From: Begonia masoniana | Taxonomy: Eukaryota > Streptophyta > Magnoliopsida > Cucurbitales > Begoniaceae | NCBI GenBank assembly: GCA_022432975.1 | Contig: CM039505.1 | Location: 51,554,653-51,618,652, forward strand | Length of the DNA stretch: 64,000 bases | Direction of reading: 5' to 3' | Shown here: piece after piece, positions 46,901 to 60,300 of the stretch | Numbering within the stretch: the first letter of the stretch is position 1 | Layout: every line of letters starts with the position of its first letter | Notes under the pieces: model-generated | Database searches by the model: none | Seen by the model: the letters and a program-made list of their open reading frames with translations, nothing else | Told to the model about the DNA's origin: nothing | Position numbers and translations under genes: made by a program

Positions 46901-47709
46901 TGTCGACAGTGAAATCCTTCCTCACTGTCTCTATAATATAAGAGATTACTTATGTATAAAGACTTTTGAACATATCCAGATACTAATTCGCTACTCACTT
47001 TGCTGAAACGTGTCGATTCTCAATTTTTCTTGAACAGGTGTGGGAATTGATCAACGTCTTCATTTGAAACGTAAGCTCGTCTTGCTTTTTTGAAGCATGC
47101 AGTCATCACCCACATCCATTTTCACACTCAGCCATGAGTCGGCTCTTTTCACTTTTGCTGAATTTTATACCATAACCATTTTTCAAAGAATATTCTACTA
47201 TTTTTTCTCTAATTTCTTATAAAGAACTAAATTCTCTACCACAAAATAATTTCATTGAGATTTGTTCTCTTATCATTATGTTTTACACCTCCTCGTCATC
47301 CGAGCCTACCAGTGTTCGAAGCTCATTGTCTAAAGTTTTTGAGATCGTATACCCCTCTATTTCTTCATTTGCATCTAATTGATCGAATGCTCGTAGATCA
47401 CCATATGCAAGTGTGTCATCTGAATACCAATCCATTTCGGCATTACCGATCGATCTCTCGTTTAAATCAATTAATATACTTGAATCAGAATTCAGAGTCG
47501 TCGCTAATATAGAGAAAAATAATAAAATAAATAAAAATAAAATAAATTGTCCATATTTTTAGAATTTAGATAGAAGTTGTTAAAAGAATTTCAAATAAAA
47601 AGTACAATGAAGAAAAAATACGTCATAAATAATTTAATTTCGTTTGCCTTACTCTATTTCAATTTAACACTTTAAGTATGAGTTTTTTTTTAATCACTAA
47701 AGTAAATGA

Positions 47710-47742
<33 letters not shown>

Positions 47743-48147
47743 CATACTTAGCCTGTGAACGAAGATAAATATCGTCGGAACAAGCAAATAATCGAGAGAG
47801 AGTATTGAAAATTTTCAGTGTGATTTGAAAAAAAAATGGAAGGGCTCCTTAAATAGGAAGAGGATGGAGCGGCCGTCCTTTGTCACAAAAGGCCAGACCC
47901 GTAACTTTTGTCATGGGTTTTGTCCTCTCCCCTAAACGACAAAACCTGTGACTTTTGTCACGGGTTTTGGCAGCAAAAACAGAGAGGACGGTTAGACCGG
48001 CCGTACCTCAAGGTTCAAATTGCATATTTACAATTCTTTGAGGTTTGGTTCGATGAATAGTGAACTTTAATGGATTTTAAAAAAAAAAAATCAATACTCT
48101 AGGGTTTAAAATAAAAAATAAAAAATAATAATAATAATAATAATAAT
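46901..48147. other. Non-coding, possibly the 5' part of the MULE
   Basis: Holds a poly-A run (about 47711-47739), a doubled motif around ttttgtcatgggttttg at 47885-47970, and an AAT microsatellite (48122-48147). No gene recognised. Confidence 0.45.
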
Positions 48148-48271
48148 CCATATTATAAACTTGGATTATTTTTACTTTTCTTTGTTATTCAATCAATTAC
48201 TCTAATATTATATTGTGTTTTAGGAAAACCAAGGCAGACCAACCCCGGGATGGGTTATAACCTGTCCAAGT

Positions 48272-49918
48272 TGTAAATGCAAAGATTTGCATATGTGTTG
48301 GCATTTGATTTTTTTGCAATTTATTATGAAAATAATATTTTATTCACAATTATTCAAATTGGTGATTTATTTCTTGGCGATCAAGAAATAGCTTATTCAG
48401 ATTATTGGAAGGTATTATATGAGCAATCATGATGATTCTGTGGAAGAGAAAAATAAGGAAACAAAAATATTAGGGAAGTTATTTCTAAAAACTTAAGGCA
48501 ATTGTTTTTTGGAAAACTTTTATTTGGAAAGCAGATTTGATGAAGATTTGGTACAATTTGCTGGGCTTCGAGTTCCCATGATTAATGGGATGCTTTCCTG
48601 AATTTTTGGAAGAATATCTGAGTTGTTATGGTAACTTTCTTAAAGTGTCAAACGGAGTATCACACAACCGAATTTGTTAAGATTTAGTTTCTTTATTCTT
48701 TGTGGCATTGATTTTCTGATTTGATCTATGATCTGAAGATTACCATTCTGTTAAGATGGATTACAGCGAGATTCAAGATCACAACAACAAAGAGATTTAA
48801 TCCTAAATATTTGAAAAGTTGATTTTAATATGGAAATAATATTTTGGAAGCCGATCTGAATATTGTGAAGCTGTTAAGCTTGATACGAGATCACAACATT
48901 AGTAAGATTCGTTCATAATACTTTGGGATTCGTTTCAGATCTGTTTGCATGGACTTTCCATAAATGTCGCACAGGGTGTCACAGATCCGACTTTCATGGG
49001 ATAAGTTTTCTTTATTCTGTTCGATCTGTTTGGAAAGAATATTTGACGCACAGTATATTATGCATTATTCCTGAACAATTGAAGGTTGCTGAAGTCATTA
49101 TTCTTAAGAGCTAAAAGTCTTTATTCATTTGGGCGATTTTATTCTTCACCGACGTTTGCGTGTGTCCAGCAATTGTTAATCCTTTCATTCACGCCATCAG
49201 TGAGTCGTCGGTGATTATTCTTCAGCAGACGGAGTTTTGATTTTACACGAGAGAAGTTTTCTTCATTTTACAAGCCCTCGCTTTTTCTTTCACACCCTAT
49301 GTTTCTGCATATGGGTTTGTGATTGTTTTACACACTCGACCTGATCTGTGGATTTCATCGTTTTATTGAGTGTGTTGATTATTGCATCCGAAGACTTCGA
49401 TCTGGTGTTCCAGGAGGTGTCCCAGGAGGCAATACTTTTGTTCTTCATTGAAATTCAGTCTCGGGAGGAGGCTGCATCCGAACTCGGGAGGAGTTCTATT
49501 TTCAAACAAGGGGACCTTGTCGTTCTTGATCGTGGGCGAGGGTATCTTGCCATAACACGGGTTTCGGGAGGAACCAACAACGAGGGGATCTTGTTGTTAT
49601 CTGGATCTCGGGAGAGGTCGTTCTAAAGTCGAGGGGATCTCGCAAAAACAGTTTCCTTGGGGAAGTTAGCTTGAGGAGGCGACAAAGATAAGAGGGAGTC
49701 TTTATTTGTATAAGTCCGATTGTCTTGTAACTTTGTGAACTCAAAGAAATATTTTTATATCTGGGTGTGGCCCCGCAGACGTAGGCTGGTTGCCGAACTG
49801 CATTACCAACCTCCTGTGTCATTTATTTCTGCATTTTTATATTATCCATCATTACATTAAAAATCAGTGTCACACGAGGATCCTTGTGTGACATCGCATA
49901 ACTTATCTTAAACTTTCA
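48272..49918 (+). mobile_element. Solo LTR (1647 bp)
   Basis: TGTAAATGC...AACTTTCA with a perfect 5-bp target duplication CAAGT (48267-48271 and 49919-49923). The uninterrupted site is at 42475-42480. The 3' part (...cgcagacgtaggctgg...) resembles Copia LTR R-U5 regions. No internal sequence. Confidence 0.85.
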
Positions 49919-50262
49919 CAAGTAATTCAGTCCGATTTGGGCTGGCTCGAAGACACCCAAATCAAGAATGAATATAAATACTTTTAAAAAATAATTTATA
50001 TTTTAATTAAGGAAAAAAAGTGAAATTAAACCGTAAATATTTGTACGGGTTTGTGTCGTAGCTGACCATCAGTCCTCGACCACTGGAGTGGTGGGTTGTA
50101 TCTACGAATCGCCGTCACAGTTACCTTTGGACTCACGAGACGTTGTTAGGTTTCCGGATCATCGTCTTTCTTTGAGGTGTGCCGGAGTTGTTATTGTGTG
50201 ACAATGCATTTTCATTAAGTATGTTTTCTGTAGAAAATTGTGAGGTTATTTTTTATGCATAG

Positions 50263-50507
50263 TGATACGTGCAAAGCCTGGACTTGGTCTTCCACCACTA
50301 TTTAGTTGTGGCTAATTCTTAGCCAATGTTATGGGTTATGGATAGTTAATTGTTTATGGGTAGTTAATTGTTTCTATGTTTCTATCTTCTTTAAAATATC
50401 ATTTATTTCCAGCATAGAAGGGAGAATAGAAAATAAAACTCAATCTCTCTTTATCACTCTATTTCTCTCTCCACTTCTTTTTCATCGAACACAAATTCAC
50501 CCTATCA
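50263..50507 (+). mobile_element. Solo LTR (245 bp)
   Basis: TGATACGTGC...CCCTATCA with a perfect target duplication CATAG (50258-50262 and 50508-50512). The site is uninterrupted in block 3 near 42820. Copia-like by size. Confidence 0.88.
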
Positions 50508-51122
50508 CATAGTCACCTATATATGTGGTAGGTTTTGTGAATATCTCACAGATGGCTAGTGGAGCTAGTTTTAATTAATAGAAGAAAAGATATTTTCATG
50601 AACTCTTTTATGAAACTCATACATAGTTTTGAAAATAATCACACTTTCGAAACAAAGATAAAAATTTCGTTTTAAACAAAAATGGATTATGTATAATTTA
50701 TTTATTGAGTTAATCACTTACACCAACGACACATTCCCAATCCAGGTAGAGAAGAGTGGCTAGGACTTGCTTCAGCAGTAAACAAGAGAAAGATTTTTGT
50801 TATATCTTTTCTTTAGAACCCTATTCGTATTCTTTGATAATAATTTAGTTTGTAAACTTTATATTTAAACTTGATAGTTGAAGGCTCTCTCTCTCTCTCA
50901 TTGCCCAAACCAAACCCTAAAGCCAATACAATAGTTGAATAAAAAAATATCTAAATTTAAGTTACAAGTAATGATTGGCCGTGGACAAAATAAATGAACG
51001 ACGCATAAATGTATCATTTTAAACCTAACACTTCCAATCAAAAGAAACAACTTCAACACAAAACATCATCCATGACATAACATAACATAAAAAGGAGGAT
51101 TCCTTGAAGTAACAATGAACAA

Positions 51123-51326
<204 letters not shown>

Positions 51327-51599
51327 TTAGACTTATCCATATATCCTTACTAATTTTATTTAAGTTATACTCCTTTGTATATATTTTTTTTTTAAACATA
51401 ACTTGGCTCAAAACATCACTCAGCAATGAAATACATTACACATCTGCCTGCGAGCAGTGCAAAATGCTTCAGCCGATGAGCAGGGACTTCAACTCTTAAA
51501 CTGCATCTACCGGTAGAGAAATAAACTCACATCTGCCGATCATAAAACGACAGAACTCATTACTCATTCACTTGCTCCTGCCGATCGCTAAACGACAAG

Positions 51600-51960
51600 C
51601 ATAAAGTTCGCTTCTGCCGGTAGTGAAAATCTACATCATCTAGTATTGAAACACACTACATCTGCCGATCGCTAGACGACAAAACAACACTTATATCATC
51701 CGGTATTTGAAACACACTACATCTGCCGATCGCTAGACGACAAAACAACACTTATATCATCCGGTATTTGAAACACACTACATCTGCCGATCGATAGACG
51801 ACAAAACAATACTTATATTATCCGGTATTTGAAACATATTACATCTACCGATCGCTAGACGACAAAACAACACTTATATCATCCGGTATTTGAAACATAT
51901 TACATCTACCGATAGACATGTGCCATCCACGTGTTTATTTAATACATCTTCCGATAGAAA
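51600..51960 (+). repeat. 61-bp minisatellite
   Basis: Units start at 51661, 51722, 51783, 51844 and 51905 (tctgccgatcgctagacgac...), the last partial; diverged units reach back to about 51530. Confidence 0.9.
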
Positions 51961-54124
51961 TCATCCATCGGTGGATGCAAACTCTTAACATCTTCCGATA
52001 GGGGATATCTATCGGTGGATGCAAACACACACAGGCTTCAAACCTCATTGACTCAACACTCGTATGAATGAAAATCAGAGACTCATCCAGAATTCTTATA
52101 GCGGAAGACTTAGTTAAAATATCTCTTTCCATATCCTTATAATCATCCCCAGACTCAGTAGTTAAACCAGACAATTTCAAAAGCTCAATGTCAAAATATA
52201 ATCTCATCCTACTTATACTTCCATATTCATAATCATCACTAAAATCAAAAGAGCATTAACCAGGGGGTCTTGTTCGCCATCCAGCCACAGAATGGCTCCC
52301 TTAGCACCTTCCAGCAACCAAAATTAGACATCTTCATTAACTTTGAGATCCTCACCTGAAAACTCGTCACCTACATCATGAGGTTTTAACTATAAGCCTA
52401 ATGCTTAGTAAGGAATGCAAACTAACATGTATTCATGAATGTACAGTTGAGAGAAAACATGTTCATGATCATTTATCATTCTTGTTTCTGTTCATCGTTT
52501 TCATCATATGAATTAAGGGAGGATTTGTGCCGTAAAAGGGGGGTTGATAGTGATTTTGATCATATTCCCTTTCGGGTCGTATTCATGGTCCCTCTTTGGA
52601 CTGTGGCATGCGTCAACCCGCCCCCAACCCTCACTTAATCATGTTGTTTAAGATCGTTTTCATATTCATTCTCATATCTTGTTCATGGGGAAAACATGCT
52701 CATAAATCATTTTTATATGCTTGAGGAGTAAATCATGATGCATGACATGAATGCTCTTAAATCATCAGACTATGGAAATTACCATACTAGACAGTTAACT
52801 TCATAGACTCTAACAGAACATCACATAACATAGTTCTCAAACATCCGTAAATCATCCAAATACAAACCATCTTACTAACTTAAAACAAACACCAACATAA
52901 GTAACAGACAATAAATTAAATAACTTCTAATCATCGTATCAGTTTCTACCTAGCTTCCTTATGATGTAGGGCCCTAATGGCCGGGAATCCTACACATTCA
53001 CTTACCTGGTTTTTCCTTAGCAATTTGAGCTCCTTTCCTTCAGACTTTGATAGGCTACGGGCCTGCAAATGGGGTTAGAAATGCATGCGGAAGACAATAA
53101 AATTGAAACAAAGATCGGTGCTCAAGAACACCCCAAAACAGACGCAAAATAGACAAAAAACAGAGGAGAAAACACGAAAATGGAAACATGCATTCGGTGA
53201 AGTGGGTGAGTGAACAAACCAGTTTCTTTGCCACAGAGAACGCCGGTAAGGTGAAGGGAAGTGGAAATGGAGGTGAATGACCCATTGCTGGCCCAGAAGC
53301 TATCGAAGCTTCGGGTGAGAAATTCGTCGTTGCCAGGGACGATTTCACAGCGCCGGGAACAGGATTTCATCCAGCTTCGCCTCACTGCCAACTCAAGAAT
53401 GAGCGACGAGAGGAGAGGAATAAGAGCTACTCCGAGCATCCCAAACTCGGAAAGCAATTCGGTGCAGCCCTCAGGCGACGAACGCCGGCTACGCACCAGA
53501 GAACCTCTCGGGTTTCTCTCAGTAGAGGAAAAACTCTCTCTTTGGTTTCCAAAAATTTCAATCAATAGCTAAAGAAATTACAGAGCTACAAGGGGAGCTA
53601 AATACACCGAAAAAGAAGATGGAGACTTCTGGCGAGCGCGACGGAATGCGGCTGTGCAGATGACCGTTGGCGAAGAAGGATATACCCGTTCGCGTGATTC
53701 GGCTGAGGCGTAAAGCAGCGACAGTGAACCAGTTTTGGTTTTTAGGCTGAAGGGCGTGAAGCGGTTCAGCTTTGTTTCTCCTTGGCTTGGCCGGTTCACT
53801 TGGTTCAGTCCTTGGTTCAGTCCGGTTTAGCTTGGTTCCTCTCTTGATTTGGCTGGTTCAGCTTGGCTCCTCTCTTGCTTTGCCATCCTTTGAAGAGTAT
53901 TACAAAAATATACATTATAAATGGCTAAAGTTTGTCAATTAACGAGTTTTAAACAAAACTAAAGTATTTGAACTTAAATAAAATAAAACAAAAGCTTGGC
54001 TACAAAAGTTGAATTTAAGGAAAACAAATTTCTTCTTCATTCCAAGCTTCGGAAAGCCAATTTCCTACAAAATTCCACAAGTCCATTAGTTGGATAAAAT
54101 AAATAAATAATTACGTATCTTGAC

Positions 54125-54230
54125 TTGTGCACGATGGATCGGGTCGTGGGCATATCATCCCCTCCCGGTTCTTGAGGATTTGACCTCAAATCCAACGGTT
54201 GAATATCATGGAGGATGTTACAACACTTAG
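54125..54230 (-). pseudogene. End of a Gypsy pol in minus orientation
   Basis: The minus strand reads DLRSNPQEPGGDDMPTTRS, matching the tail of the plus-strand Gypsy (DLRTNPQQPGEDVVPRRP). The adjoining 53050-54120 (minus) is LTR-like with repeated gaaccaagctgaacc-type motifs and a GAGAGAAACC block also seen at 62080-62100. Confidence 0.7.
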
Positions 54231-55257
54231 GATAAAATTTCTACTAAAAATATTTAAGCACATTCCACAGTAGGCACAAAACATAGTCATCCTATAGTTG
54301 AAAAATCATTTCATCATCCACAATGGTCTCAGTAATTTCAAAAATTTGAAATGTTCATGTAAACAATTTAAAAGCAAACATACATGATAATAACATAAGA
54401 TTCAAGCAAGCATAATTGAACAATTTCATTTTCTAGCTAAGCTATCAACCCAATAGTGAACCACAAGTATGAAAATTACCATTTTAAAAACAACACTTGA
54501 TTCACCCAATTTAAAATTCATCAAAAGAATAATAGTTTAAAAATCAAGCTTAGCATAAGAATAAGTCTAAATCCAAAACTCAAGAAATAATTTTCTACTA
54601 AGCAAATGAGCTAGGATTTATCATTTAAAATCAAGAAACAAGTGGCAACAACAATTTTGGATCACAAAATTCTTCTCCTAGTTCTTTCAATCAAATTAAA
54701 ATCAAGCTTAGACAAGAATTATTAAACATGATATCCAATCATAGTAAGAACATACAAGAAGTTGATCTCAAACATATAATTCATCCAATCAACCTACCAT
54801 TCAACTAATTCAAAAGGAATTCAAGTAAGATTTCATGGGCACATACCTTGTTGCCGAAAGATCTTTCCAACTCCCGTGTTCATCCATAGCTAATGCTCAA
54901 AATTGGAGTAGAAAGCTAAACAATCCTCAAAAGATAAAAACAATATGCATATATTTTTTTATTTTACCTTTACCTTGGCCAACAACAATTAAACTAATTG
55001 GCCAAGCACTAGACTCTAAGGTGAGACTCTAAATTTAAGTCCTAAACAAAACACAAACTAAAACACATTTGAAAAATACCAAAACAACACAATAATTTCA
55101 GCAAAATATAAACTAACATGAGAATTCAATTTTAGCACTCATTTTCTAATCAATTCTCTATGTAAATTAATTTTGCCAACACAATCTAAACGACTAAACA
55201 TGTTTTTAAAAACAGAAACAAACATCCATAAACAAATCACCTAAACAAACAAAACAA
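54231..55257. other. AT-rich, no gene seen
   Basis: Internal non-coding retrotransposon-like sequence between the inverted pol end and the tandem array. Confidence 0.45.
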
Positions 55258-55264
55258 GAAAATA

Positions 55265-57203
55265 GAACATGCTTTTCAAGAATATCATTCTGAAAATTAA
55301 TCCAATACAGGCCATGGTTAATTCATGCTAGCTAATCAGAAACATGAGGTTAATATGGAAAAAGCATATTGGATAATATCACAGTAATGGAATCCAAATG
55401 AACAGCAAATTCAAACAATTACACAACACAAACAAAATCACAACAATTAGAACATGCTTTCAAGAATATCATTCTGAAAATTAATCCAATACAGGCCATG
55501 GTTAATTCATGCTAGCTAATCAGAAACATGAGGTTAATATGGAAAAAGCATATTGGATAATATCACAGTAATGGAATCCAAATGAACAGCAAATTCAAAC
55601 AATTACACAACACAAACAAAATCACAACAATTAGAACATGCTTTTCAAGAATATCATTCTGAAAATTAATCCAATACAGGCCATGGTTAATTCATGCTAG
55701 CTAATCAGAAACATGAGGTTAATATGGAAAAATCATATCAGATAATTGTCATAGCAATGTACTTCCAAAGAATAGCAAGTTCAATCACATACAAACACAA
55801 ACACAAGTTGCTCTCGGTCACAGTTCCGAAGAGTCTCCCAACAGAAAATAAACACTAAACAAAATTTGCTCTCGTCAACAATTCTGAAGAGTCTCCCAAC
55901 AGTCCTAACTAAAAGTGGACAGAAACGTACCTTTTAAGCAAAGCAATTGTCACTCCAAATTTGCCAATTAAGGAGCCTCTTGCCTTGGGAGATTGGTACA
56001 AACTGCACAACAAATGTTACGAAAAACACACACAACACAACAAATGTTACGAAAAACACACACAAACAGAGACTAAGATATGCAAAAACAGTAACCTAGA
56101 ACTAAACAAAATGCATGGTTCAAATGCTAAATCTCTTAGCAATTTGAACAACAAACAAAACATATAAACATTAACATTATCTTAATCCTAACAGGTCACT
56201 AACTAATCAGAAACATGAGGTTAATATGGAAAAAGCATATTGGATAATATCACAGTAATGGAATCCAAATGAACAGCAAATTCAAACAATTACACAACAC
56301 AAACAAAATCACAACAATTAGAACATGCTTTTCAAGAATATCATTCTGAAAATTAATCCAATACAGGCCATGGTTAATTCATGCTAGCTAATCAGAAACA
56401 TGAGGTTAATATGGAAAAAGCATATTGGATAATATCACAGTAATGGAATCCAAATGAACAGCAAATTCAAACAATTACACAACACAAACAAAATCACAAC
56501 AATTAGAACATGCTTTTCAAGAATATCATTCTGAAAATTAATCCAATACAGGCCATGGTTAATTCATGCTAGCTAATCAGAAACATGAGGTTAATATGGA
56601 AAAAGCATATTGGATAATATCACAGTAATGGAATCCAAATGAACAGCAAATTCAAACAATTACACAACACAAACAAAATCACAACAATTAGAACATGCTT
56701 TTCAAGAATATCATTCTGAAAATTAATCCAATACAGGCCATGGTTAATTCATGCTAGCTAATCAGAAACATGAGGTTAATATGGAAAAAGCATATTGGAT
56801 AATATCACAGTAATGGAATCCAAATGAACAGCAAATTCAAACAATTACACAACACAAACAAAATCACAACAATTAGAACATGCTTTTCAAGAATATCATT
56901 CTGAAAATTAATCCAATACAGGCCATGGTTAATTCATGCTAGCTAATCAGAAACATGAGGTTAATATGGAAAAAGCATATTGGATAATATCACAGTAATG
57001 GAATCCAAATGAACAGCAAATTCAAACAATTACACAACACAAACAAAATCACAACAATTAGAACATGCTTTTCAAGAATATCATTCTGAAAATTAATCCA
57101 ATACAGGCCATGGTTAATTCATGCTAGCTAATCAGAAACATGAGGTTAATATGGAAAAAGCATATTGGATAATATCACAGTAATGGAATCCAAATGAACA
57201 GCA
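55265..57203 (+). repeat. 185-bp tandem repeat array, about eight units
   Basis: Units begin at gaacatgctt: 55265, 55450, 55634, then after a diverged gap (about 55733-56196) a partial unit and full units at 56321, 56506, 56691, 56876 and 57061 (partial). Later units are nearly identical. Confidence 0.95.
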
Positions 57204-57383
57204 TGACAGAAACAACAGAGAACACAAAGAAACACAAAAGAGCAGATCAATATTTGTTAACAAAAACCTTCTTACATGCTGGATTAATCAATAGAAAGTT
57301 AGCTCAAGCAATATGGTTTATTTGTTAGCAAAACAGATCACAAATGACACAAAACACGACACAGAAAAAAAACATCACAAACA

Positions 57384-60300
57384 ATGACAGAAAATACTAA
57401 ACAAGAATTGTTCCTACAAATCCAAAACCTTAGGCAAGGACATCAATCTGTAAAAGAATATCTCACGGAGTTCGAGACTCTTAGGATTCGTGGAGCCATG
57501 GACGAGCCTGAAGAACAAATTGTAGCTAGATTCATCCGAGGACTCACCCGAGATATAGCTGACACCGTGGAACTACACCCACTAGAATCCTTAGATGCGG
57601 TAGTTCAAATGGCTTTGAAGGTCGAACGTCAACTCACTCGAAAAAGAAAAGCTAATTACCCTCCAAAGTTCATTCCCAAAACTACCCCCAAGATCTCACC
57701 TAAGTTGCCCGAGCCCAGTAAGACCTTTACCAAGGCTGAAGGAAAAAGGCCTTTTACACGAAACTGGCCACCTAAGGAACAAGGCACTAAAGCTCATGAG
57801 GATAGAGCCAATGCACCCCGTTCTAGAGATATGAAGTGCTTCAAGTGTCAAGGACTTGGACATTTTATAGCCCAGTGCCCAAACCGAAGAGTAATGATCC
57901 TAAGAGAAGACACTGGTGAATATGAAAGCGAAGATGAACAACCCGAGGACGAAGTGGAGGAAGACGAAGAAGAAGAGACTAAATCTGAAGAAGAAGTTGT
58001 TCATGCACCGGATGGACCCCTACTCATGGTGAGTAGACGTGTACTCATGTCAGGGAGCACGGGAGAAGACTGTCAGAGAGAGAACATCTTTCACAGTAGA
58101 TGTCTCATCAAAGATAAATTGTGCTCACTGATCATTGACGGAGGAAGTTGTGCAAATGTCGCCTCGAAAGAATTGGTTACCAAGCTAGGATTAGAGACCA
58201 CTGCTCACCCCCGTCCATATAAGCTTAGATGGTTGGATGACCGTGACGACGTCAAAGTGACCAAACAAGTCAAAGTTGAATTTGCCCTTGGTAAATATAA
58301 GGACATGGTCCTTTGCGATGTTGTACCTATGAGTGCAAGTCATTTGCTACTCGGTAGGCCTTGGCAGTTTGACCGAAGAGTGAACCATGATGGATATACG
58401 AACTATTATTCTCTTAAGATTGAAGGCAAAACCTTTAGATTTGCACCCATGACCCCGGCCCAAATATCCAAAGATGAAACTGCAAGAAAAGAAGCTAAGA
58501 TTAAGGCTAGCTTGTTTATGACTAAAAACGAGATCGAAGCATCTGTGCTCAGAGGAGACCCCATGATTTTGATACTCTTTCGTGACAGAGTTATGGAGCT
58601 AGGAGAAATACCTACACCCGTTAAGAACTTGCTCCACCAATTCCAAGACGTCTTCCTAGAGGAGCTACCCCAAGGTTTACCACCCTTACGTGGTATTGAA
58701 CATCAGATCGATCTCCAGCCTGGTGCGGTTTTACCTAACCGACCTGCCTATCAGATGAACCCCGAAGAGACAAAAAAGTTGCAAGAACAAGTACAAGAAC
58801 TATTGGACAAGGGGTATATAAGAGAGTCTATGAGTCCCTGTGCCGTACCATCTTTATTGGTACCCAAGAAAGACGGCACTATGAGAATGTGTGTTGATAG
58901 CCGAGCCATGAATCGGATCACAGTAAAGTATAGGTTTCCCATACCTAGGCTCAAAGACATGATAGACGAGCTCAGCGGAGCCGCCATCTTTTCCAAGATA
59001 GATCTCAAAAGTGGCTATCATCAAATAAGAATGAAGGAAGGTGATGAATGGAAGACGGCCTTCAAGACTAAATACGGCCTATTTGAATGGATGGTGATGC
59101 CTTTCGGATTATCCAACGCGCCAAGCACATTCATGAGACTCATGCACCATGTGCTTAAAGAGTATTTGGGAAAGTTCATCGTTGTTTACTTCGATGACAT
59201 TTTGGTGTATAGCACGGACCTTCCACAACACCTTAGCCACCTTAGTACCCTGTTTCAAACCCTTAGAAAAGCCAAGTTATTTGGAAACTTAAGCAAGTGT
59301 TCATTTGGACAAGACAAGGTGTACTTCCTAGGATTTATCATCTCTAAGGACGGCATGGAAGCTGATGAGAACAAGATTAAAGCTATCAAGGATTGGCCTA
59401 CACCAAATTCGGTCACTGAAGTTCGTAGTTTCCATGGCCTAGCTTCCTTTTATCGGAGGTTCATACAAAACTTCAGCTCGATAGTCTCACCACTCACGGA
59501 TTGCACCAAGAAAGTGAAGGAGTTAACTTGGACCCCGAATTGTCAAAAGAGTTTCGAGCTGATCAAGGACAAGTTGTGTCATTCGCCTGTACTTGCACTC
59601 CCCAATTTCAATCAAGTATTTGAGGTAAAGAGTGATGCCTCGGGGGTTGGTATAGGTGCAGTACTTATGCAAGAGGGGAAACCCGTTGCATATTTTAGGG
59701 AAAAACTCAAAGGAGCTACACTCAATTATTCAACCTATGATAAGGAGTTTTATGCGGTTATTAGAGCTTTGGAGCATTGGCAACATTACCTCCTACCTCG
59801 AGAATTTGTTATCAACACCGACCACCAATCGCTCCGACATATCAAGAGTCAGCATAAGTTGAATAAGAGGCATGCTAAATGGGTGGAGTTCTTAGAGAGG
59901 TTCCCCTACACTTTGAAATATTTAAAGGGAGAAAACAATGTCGTGGCCGACGCGCTTTCAAGGAAACGCATTCTCCTTACGGAATTAGGAACCAGGTTCT
60001 TTGGTTTTGAGTGGGTCAAAGAGAATTATGAAACCGACCCAGATTTTGGAACCTACTACGCTAAGTGCAAAGAAAAGGCCACAGGAGAATACCGTCTCAT
60101 GGATGGTTATTTGATAAAGCGGGAAAGTTATGTATTCCCCAAGGAAGTCTAAGACGGTGTCTCGTGAAAGAAGCACATTGTGGAGGCTTGGCAAGCCATT
60201 TCGGAGAGAAGAAGACCTTGGACATGCTCAAGGAAAATTTCTATTGGCCCCGCATGATAAAAGATGTCCACCGTCTAGTGGAAACATGTGTGGTATGCAA

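Larger units (their letters stand above)
48148..50870. repeat. Segmental duplication block 4 (A-type 3' flank, truncated)
   Basis: 48150-48271, 49919-50262 and 50508-50870 follow 42360-42990 of block 3 in order, interrupted by two solo LTRs. The Cassandra LTR of block 3 is absent here. Confidence 0.85.

Noticed and set aside
49348..49626. 92-aa ORF as a gene
   Set aside because: It lies wholly inside a solo LTR with a perfect target duplication.
53122..53799. ORFs in 53.1-53.8 kb as host genes
   Set aside because: They lie in LTR-like sequence within the insertion and match no family.
55265..57203. CRISPR-like regular repeats (also 51600-51960)
   Set aside because: Units are contiguous without spacers and the DNA is from a plant; these are tandem satellite/minisatellite repeats.
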